A stretch of DNA of 49,642 nucleotides from assembly GCF_002159975.1 (NCBI RefSeq), contig NZ_NFJR01000016.1, positions 1-49,642 on the forward strand, written 5' to 3'. Of the stretch, positions 25,537-32,935 are shown piece after piece (the first letter of the stretch is position 1; each line of letters begins with the position of its first letter). Position numbers and translations under genes: made by a program. The DNA comes from Barnesiella sp. An22 (GTDB taxonomy: Bacteria > Bacteroidota > Bacteroidia > Bacteroidales > Barnesiellaceae). Below the pieces are notes generated by a model, which saw nothing but the letters and a program-made list of their open reading frames with translations, did no database searches and was not told where the DNA came from.

Positions 25537-27346
25537 GATAACACCGGAACTTATTGCCGGGAAAAACATTCGGTTCTGTATCCCTCTATATCAAAGATTG
25601 TTTACGTGGCCGACTTCTCAGGTAGAGCAGTTGTTGGATGATTTGCGGTCTCATTTTGACAAGAATCCGGACAAGCCCTATTATTTGGGAATGATTACGG
25701 TTGTGCACCGGGAAGGTCGGGAAGATCGATGGGACCTTATTGACGGGCAGCAGCGTATAACGGTACTGATGTTGCTCTCCATCGGGTTCTTGCTCAGTGG
25801 CAGGACCGATTCGACTGAAGAGTGGATTGCGTTTTTTGATGATTCCAATCGGTTGTATTTCAAAGGCCGGAGCCAGGACCGTGAATTCTTAAAATACCTC
25901 GCGGATCGTAAGCCTTCGACCTATCGGAATATCAATATGGAGAATGGGCTCTCTTGTATCGAGGAATATCTGAGAAAACATTTCAGTGAGGAGGGCGCTC
26001 TCGACTTGTTTGCCAGTCGGGTATATCGTAATCTGACGCTGTTTGTTACCGAACTGCCAGGCCACTATGTTGCGTCACCGGCTTCTTTGAACGAATATTT
26101 CGAGGCAATGAACTCGAGCGGCAAGTCGCTTGAGCAACATGAGATTCTCAAAGTCGATTTGTTGCGTGGTCAAGATGATAATGATAAATTGCGCTTTACC
26201 CGCCTTTGGAACACGGTGTCGAATTTCGAGTTGCCATTGATTAAGGAATCGGAGAAAATCGACCGTGGAGAGCAAATCCGGAGATATAAAGAGGCTATAT
26301 CCATGTGCCGTGAAGGCGATTTCGACGGTCTGATACGCAACTTATGTTCCAAGACAAATGAGCGGGATTCCCGTGGATCCAAGTCTATTGCCGAAATAAG
26401 AGTAGAGAAAAGGGATTTCGGGAAACCCTCCTACGACGACAGGGAAGATGCGATTATCTCGTTCCCTCAGTTTTTGCTGATGATTTTGGCTATCCACCTG
26501 AATGAAGACCGCATAGCCCGGATTCACCCCTCGAAGTTGCTCGATACTTTCAGAGATAATCCCTTGACGTGTGTTCCCCGCTTTTATCAGCAACTTGTTC
26601 TTTATCGGCTTTTGATGGATTTATATGTGGTGAGAATGAAATACTCTTCCTCATCGGGCTATCACAAACTCATGGTTAAAGACGAAGAAAATCTCTGTCA
26701 TGAGCATGAACGGTTAAAACAATTCGAATCGATGTTCGATGTCTCTACCGAGCCTCATCGCTGGATATTACCCTTGTTGAAGTATGTTGCAGGGCTCGAT
26801 CATGAACCCGGACAGGCAGAGTTGCTTGCTTTTTTGATGAACCTGGATAAAGAGTTGAATCATCAAGGACAATGCCCTGATGTATCGAAATTGGGTTACG
26901 AGGCCAAGCCTCGGTATTGGCTGTGGCGGCTCGATTATGCTTTGTGGGAGAAGGTGCTGCTCGAGGGCAAAGACGCGTTGGGATTTTCAAATCTTGATGC
27001 AGAGTCTGTTCGGCAATACGAGTTTCGTCAGAATCGCTCTATCGAACATCTGCATCCACAAAATGAAAATTATAACGACAAATGGTCTTGGCACGACATT
27101 AACTCATTGGGAAACCTGGCTATGATTTCGCAGAGTTTCAATTCTGCACAAAGCAATCTGCCGGTGCATGTAAAGTTTGCCAATCTGGAGGTCCAGGTCA
27201 ACAGCCGTAACCTGCAAAGTATCAAACTGTATCTTATGTATCTCGAAGCCAAATGTTCCGACCAGGAGTGGACCGTGGAAACCATGCGATTGCATGAACG
27301 CAAGATGATGAAAATATTGAAGGAGAGTATCGAAGCCGCTGGCTAA
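25523..27346 (+). CDS. DUF262 protein with C-terminal DUF1524/HNH-like nuclease domain
   Basis: A 607-residue protein. DUF262 is at the N terminus: CIPLYQRLFTWP (about 18-29), DLIDGQQRITVL (about 72-83) and the MNSSGKSLEQHEILKVDLL segment (about 195-213). After a long helical middle part, the C terminus carries an HNH-like core: SIEHLHPQNEN near residue 506 and NSLGNLAMISQSFNSAQSN near 527. These match DUF1524 arrangements in which the His in the first motif and the later Asn/Ser-rich motif build the beta-beta-alpha-metal nuclease. Predicted activity: nucleotide-dependent DNA cleavage, perhaps of modified phage DNA, as for the GmrSD and SspE relatives. The start overlaps the upstream DUF262 gene by 14 bases. 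Confidence 0.82.
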   Translation: MVYNKITPELIAGKNIRFCIPLYQRLFTWPTSQVEQLLDDLRSHFDKNPDKPYYLGMITVVHREGREDRWDLIDGQQRITVLMLLSIGFLLSGRTDSTEEWIAFFDDSNRLYFKGRSQDREFLKYLADRKPSTYRNINMENGLSCIEEYLRKHFSEEGALDLFASRVYRNLTLFVTELPGHYVASPASLNEYFEAMNSSGKSLEQHEILKVDLLRGQDDNDKLRFTRLWNTVSNFELPLIKESEKIDRGEQIRRYKEAISMCREGDFDGLIRNLCSKTNERDSRGSKSIAEIRVEKRDFGKPSYDDREDAIISFPQFLLMILAIHLNEDRIARIHPSKLLDTFRDNPLTCVPRFYQQLVLYRLLMDLYVVRMKYSSSSGYHKLMVKDEENLCHEHERLKQFESMFDVSTEPHRWILPLLKYVAGLDHEPGQAELLAFLMNLDKELNHQGQCPDVSKLGYEAKPRYWLWRLDYALWEKVLLEGKDALGFSNLDAESVRQYEFRQNRSIEHLHPQNENYNDKWSWHDINSLGNLAMISQSFNSAQSNLPVHVKFANLEVQVNSRNLQSIKLYLMYLEAKCSDQEWTVETMRLHERKMMKILKESIEAAG

Positions 27347-27417
27347 CAAAAAATCAAGACCGTAGTACCCATATGGGGCGGTAGCAGACTTGTGTTTAAC
27401 ATCGTAAATTGGATAGT

Positions 27418-28056
27418 ATGGAAACAAAATCACCTGTCTACATTCATTTGGGCGAGGCGGTTGAAAACCCGCCGGTGGGCAGCAGCCACTGGTTTGGCTA
27501 TCCCGACCTGCCGCCCGACGTGGAGATTCCGCAAATCGAGGAGGGCGGAGAGTCGTATGCGTTGACTCTGGTCTGCCAGATCAATCTGTCGGAGCTCCCG
27601 TTGCAGCCGGCACAGAAGGGGCTTCTGCTCTTTTTTGCCGATATTGCCTACTATGGCGGTCATTGGGACGAGCCGTCGATTGGCTCGGATATTTCGGACA
27701 ATCGGGTCTGCCGGGTGGTCTATGTGCCGGCCGAGAAGATGGGCACACTGGTGAGTTGCCGCGAATACTTTTTCGAACAGGATGAGCCGAAGGCCATTGG
27801 TCTGATTTTCAACCGGGAGAAGCCGACGTTGGCCGAGCCCGAGCTGCAGCTGTTCGGGCGAACCGATCACCTGGAGTGGGAAGACTGGCCGAGCCCTTGC
27901 GAAGGGTGGCAACTGCTCTTGATGATGGACTCGATGTCGGGAGCAGACTATTCTTATAATTTCATCGACTGGGGTGTCTTGTGTTTCCTGATTGAGTGTG
28001 AGGCCCTCGAACGTAAAGATTTTTCCAATGTTAAAACCATAATTTTATCCACATGA
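27418..28056 (+). CDS. DUF1963 family protein
   Basis: A 212-residue protein recognised as DUF1963 (YwqG-like) by SHWFGYPDLPPDVEIP near the N terminus, the CQINLSEL segment and LLLFFADIAYYGG. The family is widespread, often duplicated in genomes and without an established function. ATG at 27418 is preferred over the TTG three codons upstream. Its stop overlaps the next ATG (ATGA at 28053-28056), so both are translationally coupled. It lies 71 bases behind the DUF262 pair, but its GC content is more like the core genome than the pair, so membership of the same system is open. Confidence 0.75.
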   Translation: METKSPVYIHLGEAVENPPVGSSHWFGYPDLPPDVEIPQIEEGGESYALTLVCQINLSELPLQPAQKGLLLFFADIAYYGGHWDEPSIGSDISDNRVCRVVYVPAEKMGTLVSCREYFFEQDEPKAIGLIFNREKPTLAEPELQLFGRTDHLEWEDWPSPCEGWQLLLMMDSMSGADYSYNFIDWGVLCFLIECEALERKDFSNVKTIILST

Positions 28057-28868
28057 TACTGTTTGTTACTCTTGAGACCGATGCGTTGGGCACTGTTTCG
28101 CGCGACCATTACAGTGTTTCGCCCGACGCCGTAGACCGGGGCATCTATGTGAATGCTCTTTTTCCGGAGAGTTATGGCGATTTTGTCAAGGCTATCCGTG
28201 TACAGACCGTAGACGAGGGGGCGGCGGTGCAGATTACGAGCGAGTATGGCTCGTGCAAATATTCGGCATATGAACACGCCCAATGGGAATCGGGCTCAAT
28301 CGGGTTGAGCTATGCTTCGTGCAAGGTGTTCATAAGTTTGGTCCCCAAGTATATGCCCACCTGGGACATCTTGACCGTCAAGCACGAGGGGGCTACCATG
28401 GTGTTCCAACGCGAAGACATTGTGGCCGGAGCTCATCTCGGGACTGTCCGTCCTCGTGTAGACGGCAGCCAGATTCCTTGGTTGGATACGCGGGTTGAAT
28501 TTGCCGGCGACGACAGGGTTATGCTCAGCGCCTCCGAGCGAATTATGGTTGTCTTGGGGGGAGAGCCTGTCGTATCGGGTGAGGAGACGTATGAATTGTG
28601 CTCCTTCTCGACCATCGTCTACGAATGGGACGACCTGGAGAACAAACCCGTGAAGTTCGTGGTCGATACCCAGGACCTGACTGCCAGTGCCGACGATGCC
28701 GAGGCCGCACTCCGGGTGGCCGACTCTATCGAAGAGCAGCAGCCCGAGATGCTCGAGATTGTGGCCCGCTATATGGAGCATGCCGCCGACCTGGGCTCGG
28801 CCGAGGCCTTGGCCTGGTTGCGCGACTATCACGAGGTAGACGACTCGCGGCATCACCCGTATGTGTAG
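28053..28868 (+). CDS. Unrecognised protein with a single Sel1-like helix pair at its C terminus
   Basis: I do not recognise this 271-residue protein. The first about 200 residues look like mixed beta structure (for example CKVFISLVPKYMPTWDILTV and RIMVVLGGEPVVSG). After a short acidic spacer the C terminus has helices (LEIVARYMEHAADLGSAEALAWLRDYHEVDD) that resemble one Sel1 repeat, the motif that fills the giant TIR protein 8 kb away. No signal peptide or membrane segment. The ATG overlaps the DUF1963 stop (ATGA), so the two proteins are probably made together. It is the last gene of the plus-strand run and no terminator is evident behind it. Confidence 0.65.
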   Translation: MILFVTLETDALGTVSRDHYSVSPDAVDRGIYVNALFPESYGDFVKAIRVQTVDEGAAVQITSEYGSCKYSAYEHAQWESGSIGLSYASCKVFISLVPKYMPTWDILTVKHEGATMVFQREDIVAGAHLGTVRPRVDGSQIPWLDTRVEFAGDDRVMLSASERIMVVLGGEPVVSGEETYELCSFSTIVYEWDDLENKPVKFVVDTQDLTASADDAEAALRVADSIEEQQPEMLEIVARYMEHAADLGSAEALAWLRDYHEVDDSRHHPYV

Positions 28869-28976
28869 CCGACCCGATTAGTTGGATATAGTTTTATCTA
28901 TTTCTTCTCATGTTTATAAGCGATATGATAGGCAATATCTTTTGCAATAAGCCATCGCTTTAAAACCACCGGCGCG

Positions 28977-29000
28977 ACAAACAAACCGCACAGTCTGAGA
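28977..29000. repeat. Copy 1 of a short dispersed sequence flanking the sigma-factor pair
   Basis: The sequence from ACAAACAAAC to GTCTGAGA here resembles that at 30441-30464: both read AAACAAAC, two bases, CAC or CA, then GTCTGAGA, followed by G/A-rich DNA. The copies bracket the ECF sigma and membrane genes. They could be the scar of an insertion or a shared regulatory piece. Confidence 0.3.
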
Positions 29001-29045
29001 GGGAGTAGGGATGAGGAAGCAAACAGATACCATGCTATTCTGGGA

Positions 29046-29081
29046 GAGTAGAAGGCAAACTAAGTTGTTTGCCCTCTACTC
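29046..29081 (-). terminator. Terminator downstream of the sigma-factor operon
   Basis: A 15-base inverted repeat with one mismatch has arms 29046-29060 (GAGTAGAAGGCAAAC) and 29067-29081. It lies 30 bases past the stop of the minus-strand membrane protein. There is no long T-tract, so efficiency is uncertain. Confidence 0.6.
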
Positions 29082-29110
29082 GATTATTGTCTATCGAAAG
29101 ATGTGCTCTT

Positions 29111-29704
29111 TTATGGCTTGACCTTCAACTGTTTGATGATGTCGTCGCAGGCCCTAAGCACTTTTCGGTCAATGAAATACTGGATACAGATACCGGCAAA
29201 GATAGCCACGCACATGAAGGTGATGGCAGCGATGCCCCGCTCCGGGACGCGGAATGTGTTGTAGATTGCCGGAAATATGAAGCACATGAGACCTATCGCC
29301 AGAACCCACGAGACTGTATTGACAATCATGTAGTTCCGTTTGAATTTCCGTAATCGGGTTACCGTCGAGAGCAGGTCGTCTGCGCCGTATTCTATTTTCC
29401 CGAGTTTGTGGTATATGAATACATAACCCATCAGCAGCAGTACATAGAACGCTGCAAGCATGCCGGCAAGGCACATGTCAAGTCCCTTGATATAGGAGGC
29501 TGCCAATATAATCAGTATCGCTGCACCTACACCGGCCAGGGTGGTTCTCCTGTTTGAATCCAGCACATCGACATGGTTCCGCAAAACCAGTTCCATAAGT
29601 TGCCGGTTGATAATCAACTGTTTGTCCATATCTGCCTTGAGATAGTCATAGTCCGACTTCATTTGCCGGAGTTCATCATACATGGATAAATTGTCGTTCT
29701 GCAT
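29111..29704 (-). CDS. Four-helix membrane protein next to an ECF sigma factor (possible anti-sigma partner)
   Basis: A 197-residue protein. A charged, probably coiled N terminus (about 1-55, DELRQMKSDYDYLKADMDKQ) is followed by two close membrane segments (about 57-72 and 75-95), a polar stretch, and two further segments (about 128-148 and 155-172). It starts 10 bases after the sigma-factor stop, in the position where Bacteroidetes ECF operons carry a regulator or anti-sigma protein. It has no FecR or zinc-finger (ZAS) motif, so an anti-sigma role is inference from position only. Confidence 0.6.
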   Translation of the reverse strand: MQNDNLSMYDELRQMKSDYDYLKADMDKQLIINRQLMELVLRNHVDVLDSNRRTTLAGVGAAILIILAASYIKGLDMCLAGMLAAFYVLLLMGYVFIYHKLGKIEYGADDLLSTVTRLRKFKRNYMIVNTVSWVLAIGLMCFIFPAIYNTFRVPERGIAAITFMCVAIFAGICIQYFIDRKVLRACDDIIKQLKVKP

Positions 29705-29714
29705 AGCCTTTTAC

Positions 29715-30197
29715 TTAATTGTTCATTTTCTTAAGTTCCTCTTTAATCCTGTAGAGTTGGAAGGAGACATTCTTTACGGAAATGCCTATGACCGCCCCGA
29801 TTTCTTCATAAGACAATCCTTCAAGCCACAGGAGAATCAGAGCACGGTCAACCAGTCCGAGGCGGTTTATCCTGTCATACAGACGTCTTACTTGCAGGGT
29901 CCTGTCGCTTATTTCTTCAAAGAAATCGACATCGATGCTTAACGGGATATGTTTGATTCCCTTTCTTTTCCTTTTCTGTCCGTTAATGCAGGTGTTGAGG
30001 CTTACACGGTAGATCCAGGTTCTGGCATCTGACTCTCCGCGGAATGCGTCATATCCTTTCCAGAGCCTGATCAGCACATCTTGAAAAAGGTCTTCCGCCT
30101 CCTCTCTGCTTCCGGAAAACATATAGCAGACGGTATAGATAACGGTCTTGTGCTGCTCTACCAATTGGGTGAATTGCTGTTCCTTCTGTTCCATCAT
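29715..30197 (-). CDS. ECF-type RNA polymerase sigma-70 factor
   Basis: A 160-residue protein with only sigma regions 2 and 4. Region 2 contains EEAEDLFQDVLIRLWKGYDAF (core RNA polymerase binding and -10 recognition). Region 4 contains LSYEEIGAVIGISVKNVSFQ and LYRIKEELKK (helix-turn-helix for the -35 element). It directs transcription of a small regulon. Two adjacent ATG codons open the frame at 30197 and 30194; either may be used. It is followed after 17 bases of intergenic sequence and stop by a membrane protein gene. The regulon cannot be read from this window. Confidence 0.9.
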   Translation of the reverse strand: MMEQKEQQFTQLVEQHKTVIYTVCYMFSGSREEAEDLFQDVLIRLWKGYDAFRGESDARTWIYRVSLNTCINGQKRKRKGIKHIPLSIDVDFFEEISDRTLQVRRLYDRINRLGLVDRALILLWLEGLSYEEIGAVIGISVKNVSFQLYRIKEELKKMNN

Positions 30198-30297
30198 GAT
30201 TTCAGATTTCTACTATATTAGACAACAGAGTATTTGAAAAACTATAAATCATCGGTTATATTTTCGTCGTTTGAGGCTATCAAACACGTTTGGATAA

Positions 30298-30344
30298 ACA
30301 AATAAATCCCTGCTAATCTGTTCGATTAACAGGGATTTATTTGT
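30298..30344. terminator. Long 21-base hairpin, terminator-like
   Basis: The arms 30298-30318 and 30324-30344 are reverse complements with a single mismatch (core AAATAAATCCCTG) and loop TGTTC. It lies about 190 bases beyond the SIR2-like gene stop and about 100 bases before the sigma-factor ATG on the same strand. It may end SIR2 transcription or mark an insertion boundary. Confidence 0.55.
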
Positions 30345-30440
30345 TATCTTGCGCTTAAGAACGCATCAATATTCTTCCTCGTTGAAGAAATTTATACATA
30401 TTGATTATCAATATATTATGCAGCAATCAATGAAATTTGC

Positions 30441-30464
30441 GCAAACAAACAGCACCGTCTGAGA
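30441..30464. repeat. Copy 2 of the short dispersed sequence flanking the sigma-factor pair
   Basis: Partner of 28977-29000, with AAACAAAC and GTCTGAGA in the same order and spacing to within one or two bases. See that entry for interpretation. Confidence 0.3.
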
Positions 30465-30533
30465 CGGTCTGAGGCGATGGGAGGAAAGACGAGACAAACT
30501 TATTATCAAAGAGAGCACATAATAATATCTTGT

Positions 30534-31748
30534 TTATATCCCAGTAAAACATTGATATAAGTTATTGAAATCTCTAATTTCAATAACTTCAAAGCCTAAT
30601 TGTTCAAGGAAAAACTTCTTACCCGGAGATATATTATTGTCAATATACCATCCTTTTAATCTTTTATCATACATCTGACTATACTTAGCACGTTGGATAA
30701 GCAACCATCTTAAAAAAACCTCATTTTCTTCAAGAGCAAGTCCAAAAATGAAAAAATCCTTATTAAATATCACATGCAGCCAAGTATTGTACCCAATCCA
30801 ATTATTCCGATTCTTTCCATCGAACAATTCATTGAATCCATCACTTTGTATCATTTTACGAGCTCGTTCTACGCATCCCATATAGTCGCTTAATCCTAAT
30901 CTTATACTTCTTGGATAGTCTGTCAACCCATTAATATGCCATATACCGAACCCATCTAAAGGATTTTCTATCTCATTTATACCGTAATATACATTCCATG
31001 GATAAAAATCAGTGAACTTATATTGATTTCCGTTTGGAGACAGTATGCGGCGTTTAGCCTTTATAGATTTTCCAATATAAACATCAAAGTTTGTTGTGAG
31101 AATAGGTGACTCAAATTCCTTAATTTTTGTAATCAAGTCACTCACATTATATTCTTGCTTATCAGGAAATTTACTGGCAACATTCTTTTTTATTGAATTT
31201 TTCAGGATCTGCTGTTTGGCACTATTAGTAAATAGTCCCATTACAATCTGCACGCAGTCTTGATCCGACAAAGAATCTGTACTTTCATAGTTCTGCATAC
31301 AAATGTTTCTGCTGGTAGCTACAAATTCTTTATAGACATTATTAAATTGATCAATTTTTTCTTTATCTATATTATCAATATCAAATTTTGCGGGAGGTAA
31401 TTTAAGGGCAAAATCAAGCATTTTTTTATGTGCAGATACATCTATCTTTTTATCTTTTATCTCATTTGCAATTCTTTTTAGCCGATCTTCATACGATATA
31501 TTCGGCCTGAGTGTAATCAACTCTATTATATCATAAAACTCTGTGAACGATATCCCAGTTGGAATTTCTTCTTGTTTTCCTGTATACTCTGACCACAAAT
31601 CTTCCAGCAATTTTTTCCAAGGTATATTGCAATCTTTATATTGATAATGAATACCATTTCCAATTAAAAATGCTGTTGTTGCTTTATGATTATTAAGTAT
31701 AGTTCTAATTCTAGAAATGTTATTCTCATCATTATTTATAACACTCAT
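30534..31748 (-). CDS. SIR2-like domain protein, probable NAD-dependent defence effector
   Basis: A 404-residue protein started at ATG 31748 (MSVINNDENN); the frame extends 16 codons further upstream. SIR2 features are visible: the Rossmann-type TTAFLIGNGIHYQ (about 25-35), the SPILTTNFDVYIG segment (about residue 217, the TTN(F/Y)D motif of SIR2_2 proteins), GIWHINGL (about 266) with the histidine at the place of the catalytic His, and FFIFGLALEENE near the C terminus. SIR2-like proteins in defence islands (for example with pAgo, DSR or Thoeris) deplete NAD after phage sensing; assignment here is to the fold, not to one of those systems. It is AT-rich compared with the core genes and divergent from an XRE regulator gene across repeated palindromes. 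No partner domain is fused. Confidence 0.78.
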   Translation of the reverse strand: MSVINNDENNISRIRTILNNHKATTAFLIGNGIHYQYKDCNIPWKKLLEDLWSEYTGKQEEIPTGISFTEFYDIIELITLRPNISYEDRLKRIANEIKDKKIDVSAHKKMLDFALKLPPAKFDIDNIDKEKIDQFNNVYKEFVATSRNICMQNYESTDSLSDQDCVQIVMGLFTNSAKQQILKNSIKKNVASKFPDKQEYNVSDLITKIKEFESPILTTNFDVYIGKSIKAKRRILSPNGNQYKFTDFYPWNVYYGINEIENPLDGFGIWHINGLTDYPRSIRLGLSDYMGCVERARKMIQSDGFNELFDGKNRNNWIGYNTWLHVIFNKDFFIFGLALEENEVFLRWLLIQRAKYSQMYDKRLKGWYIDNNISPGKKFFLEQLGFEVIEIRDFNNLYQCFTGI

Positions 31749-31790
31749 ATGCTTAGCTTTATAGATATTAATATCTACAAAAGTAACATA

Positions 31791-31876
31791 TATCAATCAC
31801 AATTGATTTAAAATATTGCATCGAAATAATTGTCTTGTTTTTAGCGATATCAATCACCTATTCAAAATTGATATTT
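31791..31876. promoter_or_regulatory. Two operator-like palindromes between SIR2-like and XRE genes
   Basis: Two related inverted repeats are present: ATCAAT..ATTGAT at 31792-31807 and ATATCAAT...ATTGATAT at 31847-31874. Each starts with the same ten bases TATCAATCAC (31791-31800 and 31848-31857), so the copies are 57 bases apart. They sit in the 205-base divergent region, one next to the SIR2 start. They are good candidates for binding sites of the XRE protein encoded beside them. Confidence 0.55.
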
Positions 31877-31923
31877 TAATCATATTTTTGTTGATTATGA
31901 CCATATAAGATACAAATAATCAT

Positions 31924-31931
31924 TATCTTTG
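31924..31931 (+). promoter_or_regulatory. -7 box of the XRE-type I restriction operon promoter
   Basis: TATCTTTG matches the Bacteroidetes -7 consensus TAnnTTTG exactly and lies 22 bases before the XRE ATG. A -33 TTTG at the usual distance is not seen. Transcription from here would cross or leave just past the operator-like palindromes, which would allow repression. Confidence 0.55.
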
Positions 31932-31953
31932 TAAAAACGAAAATTGTAACGAC

Positions 31954-32157
31954 ATGGAGCGTAAAATGCTAAATCGAATAAAGATTGTTCTCGCCGAGAA
32001 AGATAAAACTAACAAATGGCTTGCTGAACAATTGGACAAGGATCCGGCAATGGTATCCAAATGGGTTACGAATAAAACTCAGCCCAGTGTCGAAACTCTT
32101 ATTCAGATTGCAAAAGTACTGGAAGTTAGAGTTGACGATTTATTGAGAACCGAATAA
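31954..32157 (+). CDS. XRE-family (Cro/CI-type) transcriptional regulator
   Basis: A 67-residue single-domain DNA-binding protein. The helix-turn-helix is NKWLAEQLDKDPAMVSKWVT (about residues 20-40), followed by TQPSVETLIQIAKVLEVRVD, the typical third and fourth helices of HTH_3. It is the first gene of the plus-strand defence run, eight bases before DUF2971, and faces the SIR2-like gene. Like controller proteins of restriction systems, it probably represses its own operon and possibly the SIR2 gene through the palindromes upstream. That is inference from size, position and repeats. Confidence 0.88.
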   Translation: MERKMLNRIKIVLAEKDKTNKWLAEQLDKDPAMVSKWVTNKTQPSVETLIQIAKVLEVRVDDLLRTE

Positions 32158-32165
32158 ATGAATAT

Positions 32166-32930
32166 ATGGGGACAGATAAATTATATAAATATCTGGATTT
32201 TAACGGTGGACTGATGATGCTGCATTATGGCAATCTTCAATTCACTAACGCTACGCAATTAAATGACCCGTTTGATTGCCATCCCTCGTTAATTGATTTT
32301 TCCGATGTTCCGAAAGAAGCATGTGGAGGATGGACTCCGGAAATAATTGAAGAATTGAGAAGAGATCCATTTCGTAGAACCAGAGAAGAGGCATGGATAT
32401 GTAGTCTTTCTAAGATATATGATTCAATTTTGATGTGGAGCTATTACAGCAAGCATAAAGGTATTTGCATCGGTCTGGATATGGAGAAAGTTAGAAAGTA
32501 TCTTTCTCGCATGTATGGCAATGTCATGATCGGCTGCTCGGAAGTGGAGGTACAATATAAAGATATTGTAGAGAAGCCCGATTATTTCAGGGATGCAAAA
32601 GACTTTTTCCATTATCAAATATCTACAAAAGCAAAGGCATGGGAACATGAACAAGAGGTCAGATTGTTTATTTTAAATCCTTCTCCCGCATATATGGCAT
32701 TATTGCCAGGGCAAAATGACGATAAAGGTCCAATTGATTGGAAAGAAGTAAGAGCATTCCCCGAAATTGGAGGAGAGTGTTTCGAATCCGTTTATCTGGG
32801 AATCAATATGGATGTCGAAGAAAAATCAAAAATAATCCGTGTTGCCCGAAAGCTGAATCCCGACATTAAGATTTTCCAAATGGAGATTGATGCAAATGCT
32901 TTTAGGTTAAACACCAAACTAATAGAGTAA
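32166..32930 (+). CDS. DUF2971 domain-containing protein
   Basis: A 254-residue protein with the DUF2971 pattern: an N-terminal LYKYLDFNGGLMML and LQFTNATQLNDPFDCHP, a central ICSLSKIYDSILMWSYYSKHKGICIGL, and AKAWEHEQEVRLF. The conserved E/H-containing positions suggest an enzyme, but no reaction is established. The family is common in mobile and restriction loci. It lies eight bases behind the XRE gene and five bases before hsdM, so it is part of the type I restriction transcript. A role as an accessory or abortive-infection toxin is inference. Confidence 0.8.
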   Translation: MGTDKLYKYLDFNGGLMMLHYGNLQFTNATQLNDPFDCHPSLIDFSDVPKEACGGWTPEIIEELRRDPFRRTREEAWICSLSKIYDSILMWSYYSKHKGICIGLDMEKVRKYLSRMYGNVMIGCSEVEVQYKDIVEKPDYFRDAKDFFHYQISTKAKAWEHEQEVRLFILNPSPAYMALLPGQNDDKGPIDWKEVRAFPEIGGECFESVYLGINMDVEEKSKIIRVARKLNPDIKIFQMEIDANAFRLNTKLIE

Positions 32931-32935
32931 ATACG

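Larger units (their letters stand above)
30198..30533. other. Intergenic junction between sigma factor and SIR2-like gene
   Basis: This 336-base stretch holds no gene. It contains the long hairpin 30298-30344, a small perfect hairpin ACCGTC/GACGGT (30454-30459 / 30463-30468), a direct repeat of GTCTGAG (30457 and 30467 area) and copy 2 of the short dispersed sequence. Base composition turns AT-rich here, so this is a candidate left boundary of the defence island. Confidence 0.5.

Noticed and set aside
15181-31748. TIR and SIR2-like proteins together as a Thoeris system.
   Set aside because: They lie 10 kb apart on separate transcripts with other genes between. The TIR protein is a giant repeat protein and the SIR2 protein lacks a visible sensor domain, so neither fits ThsB/ThsA.
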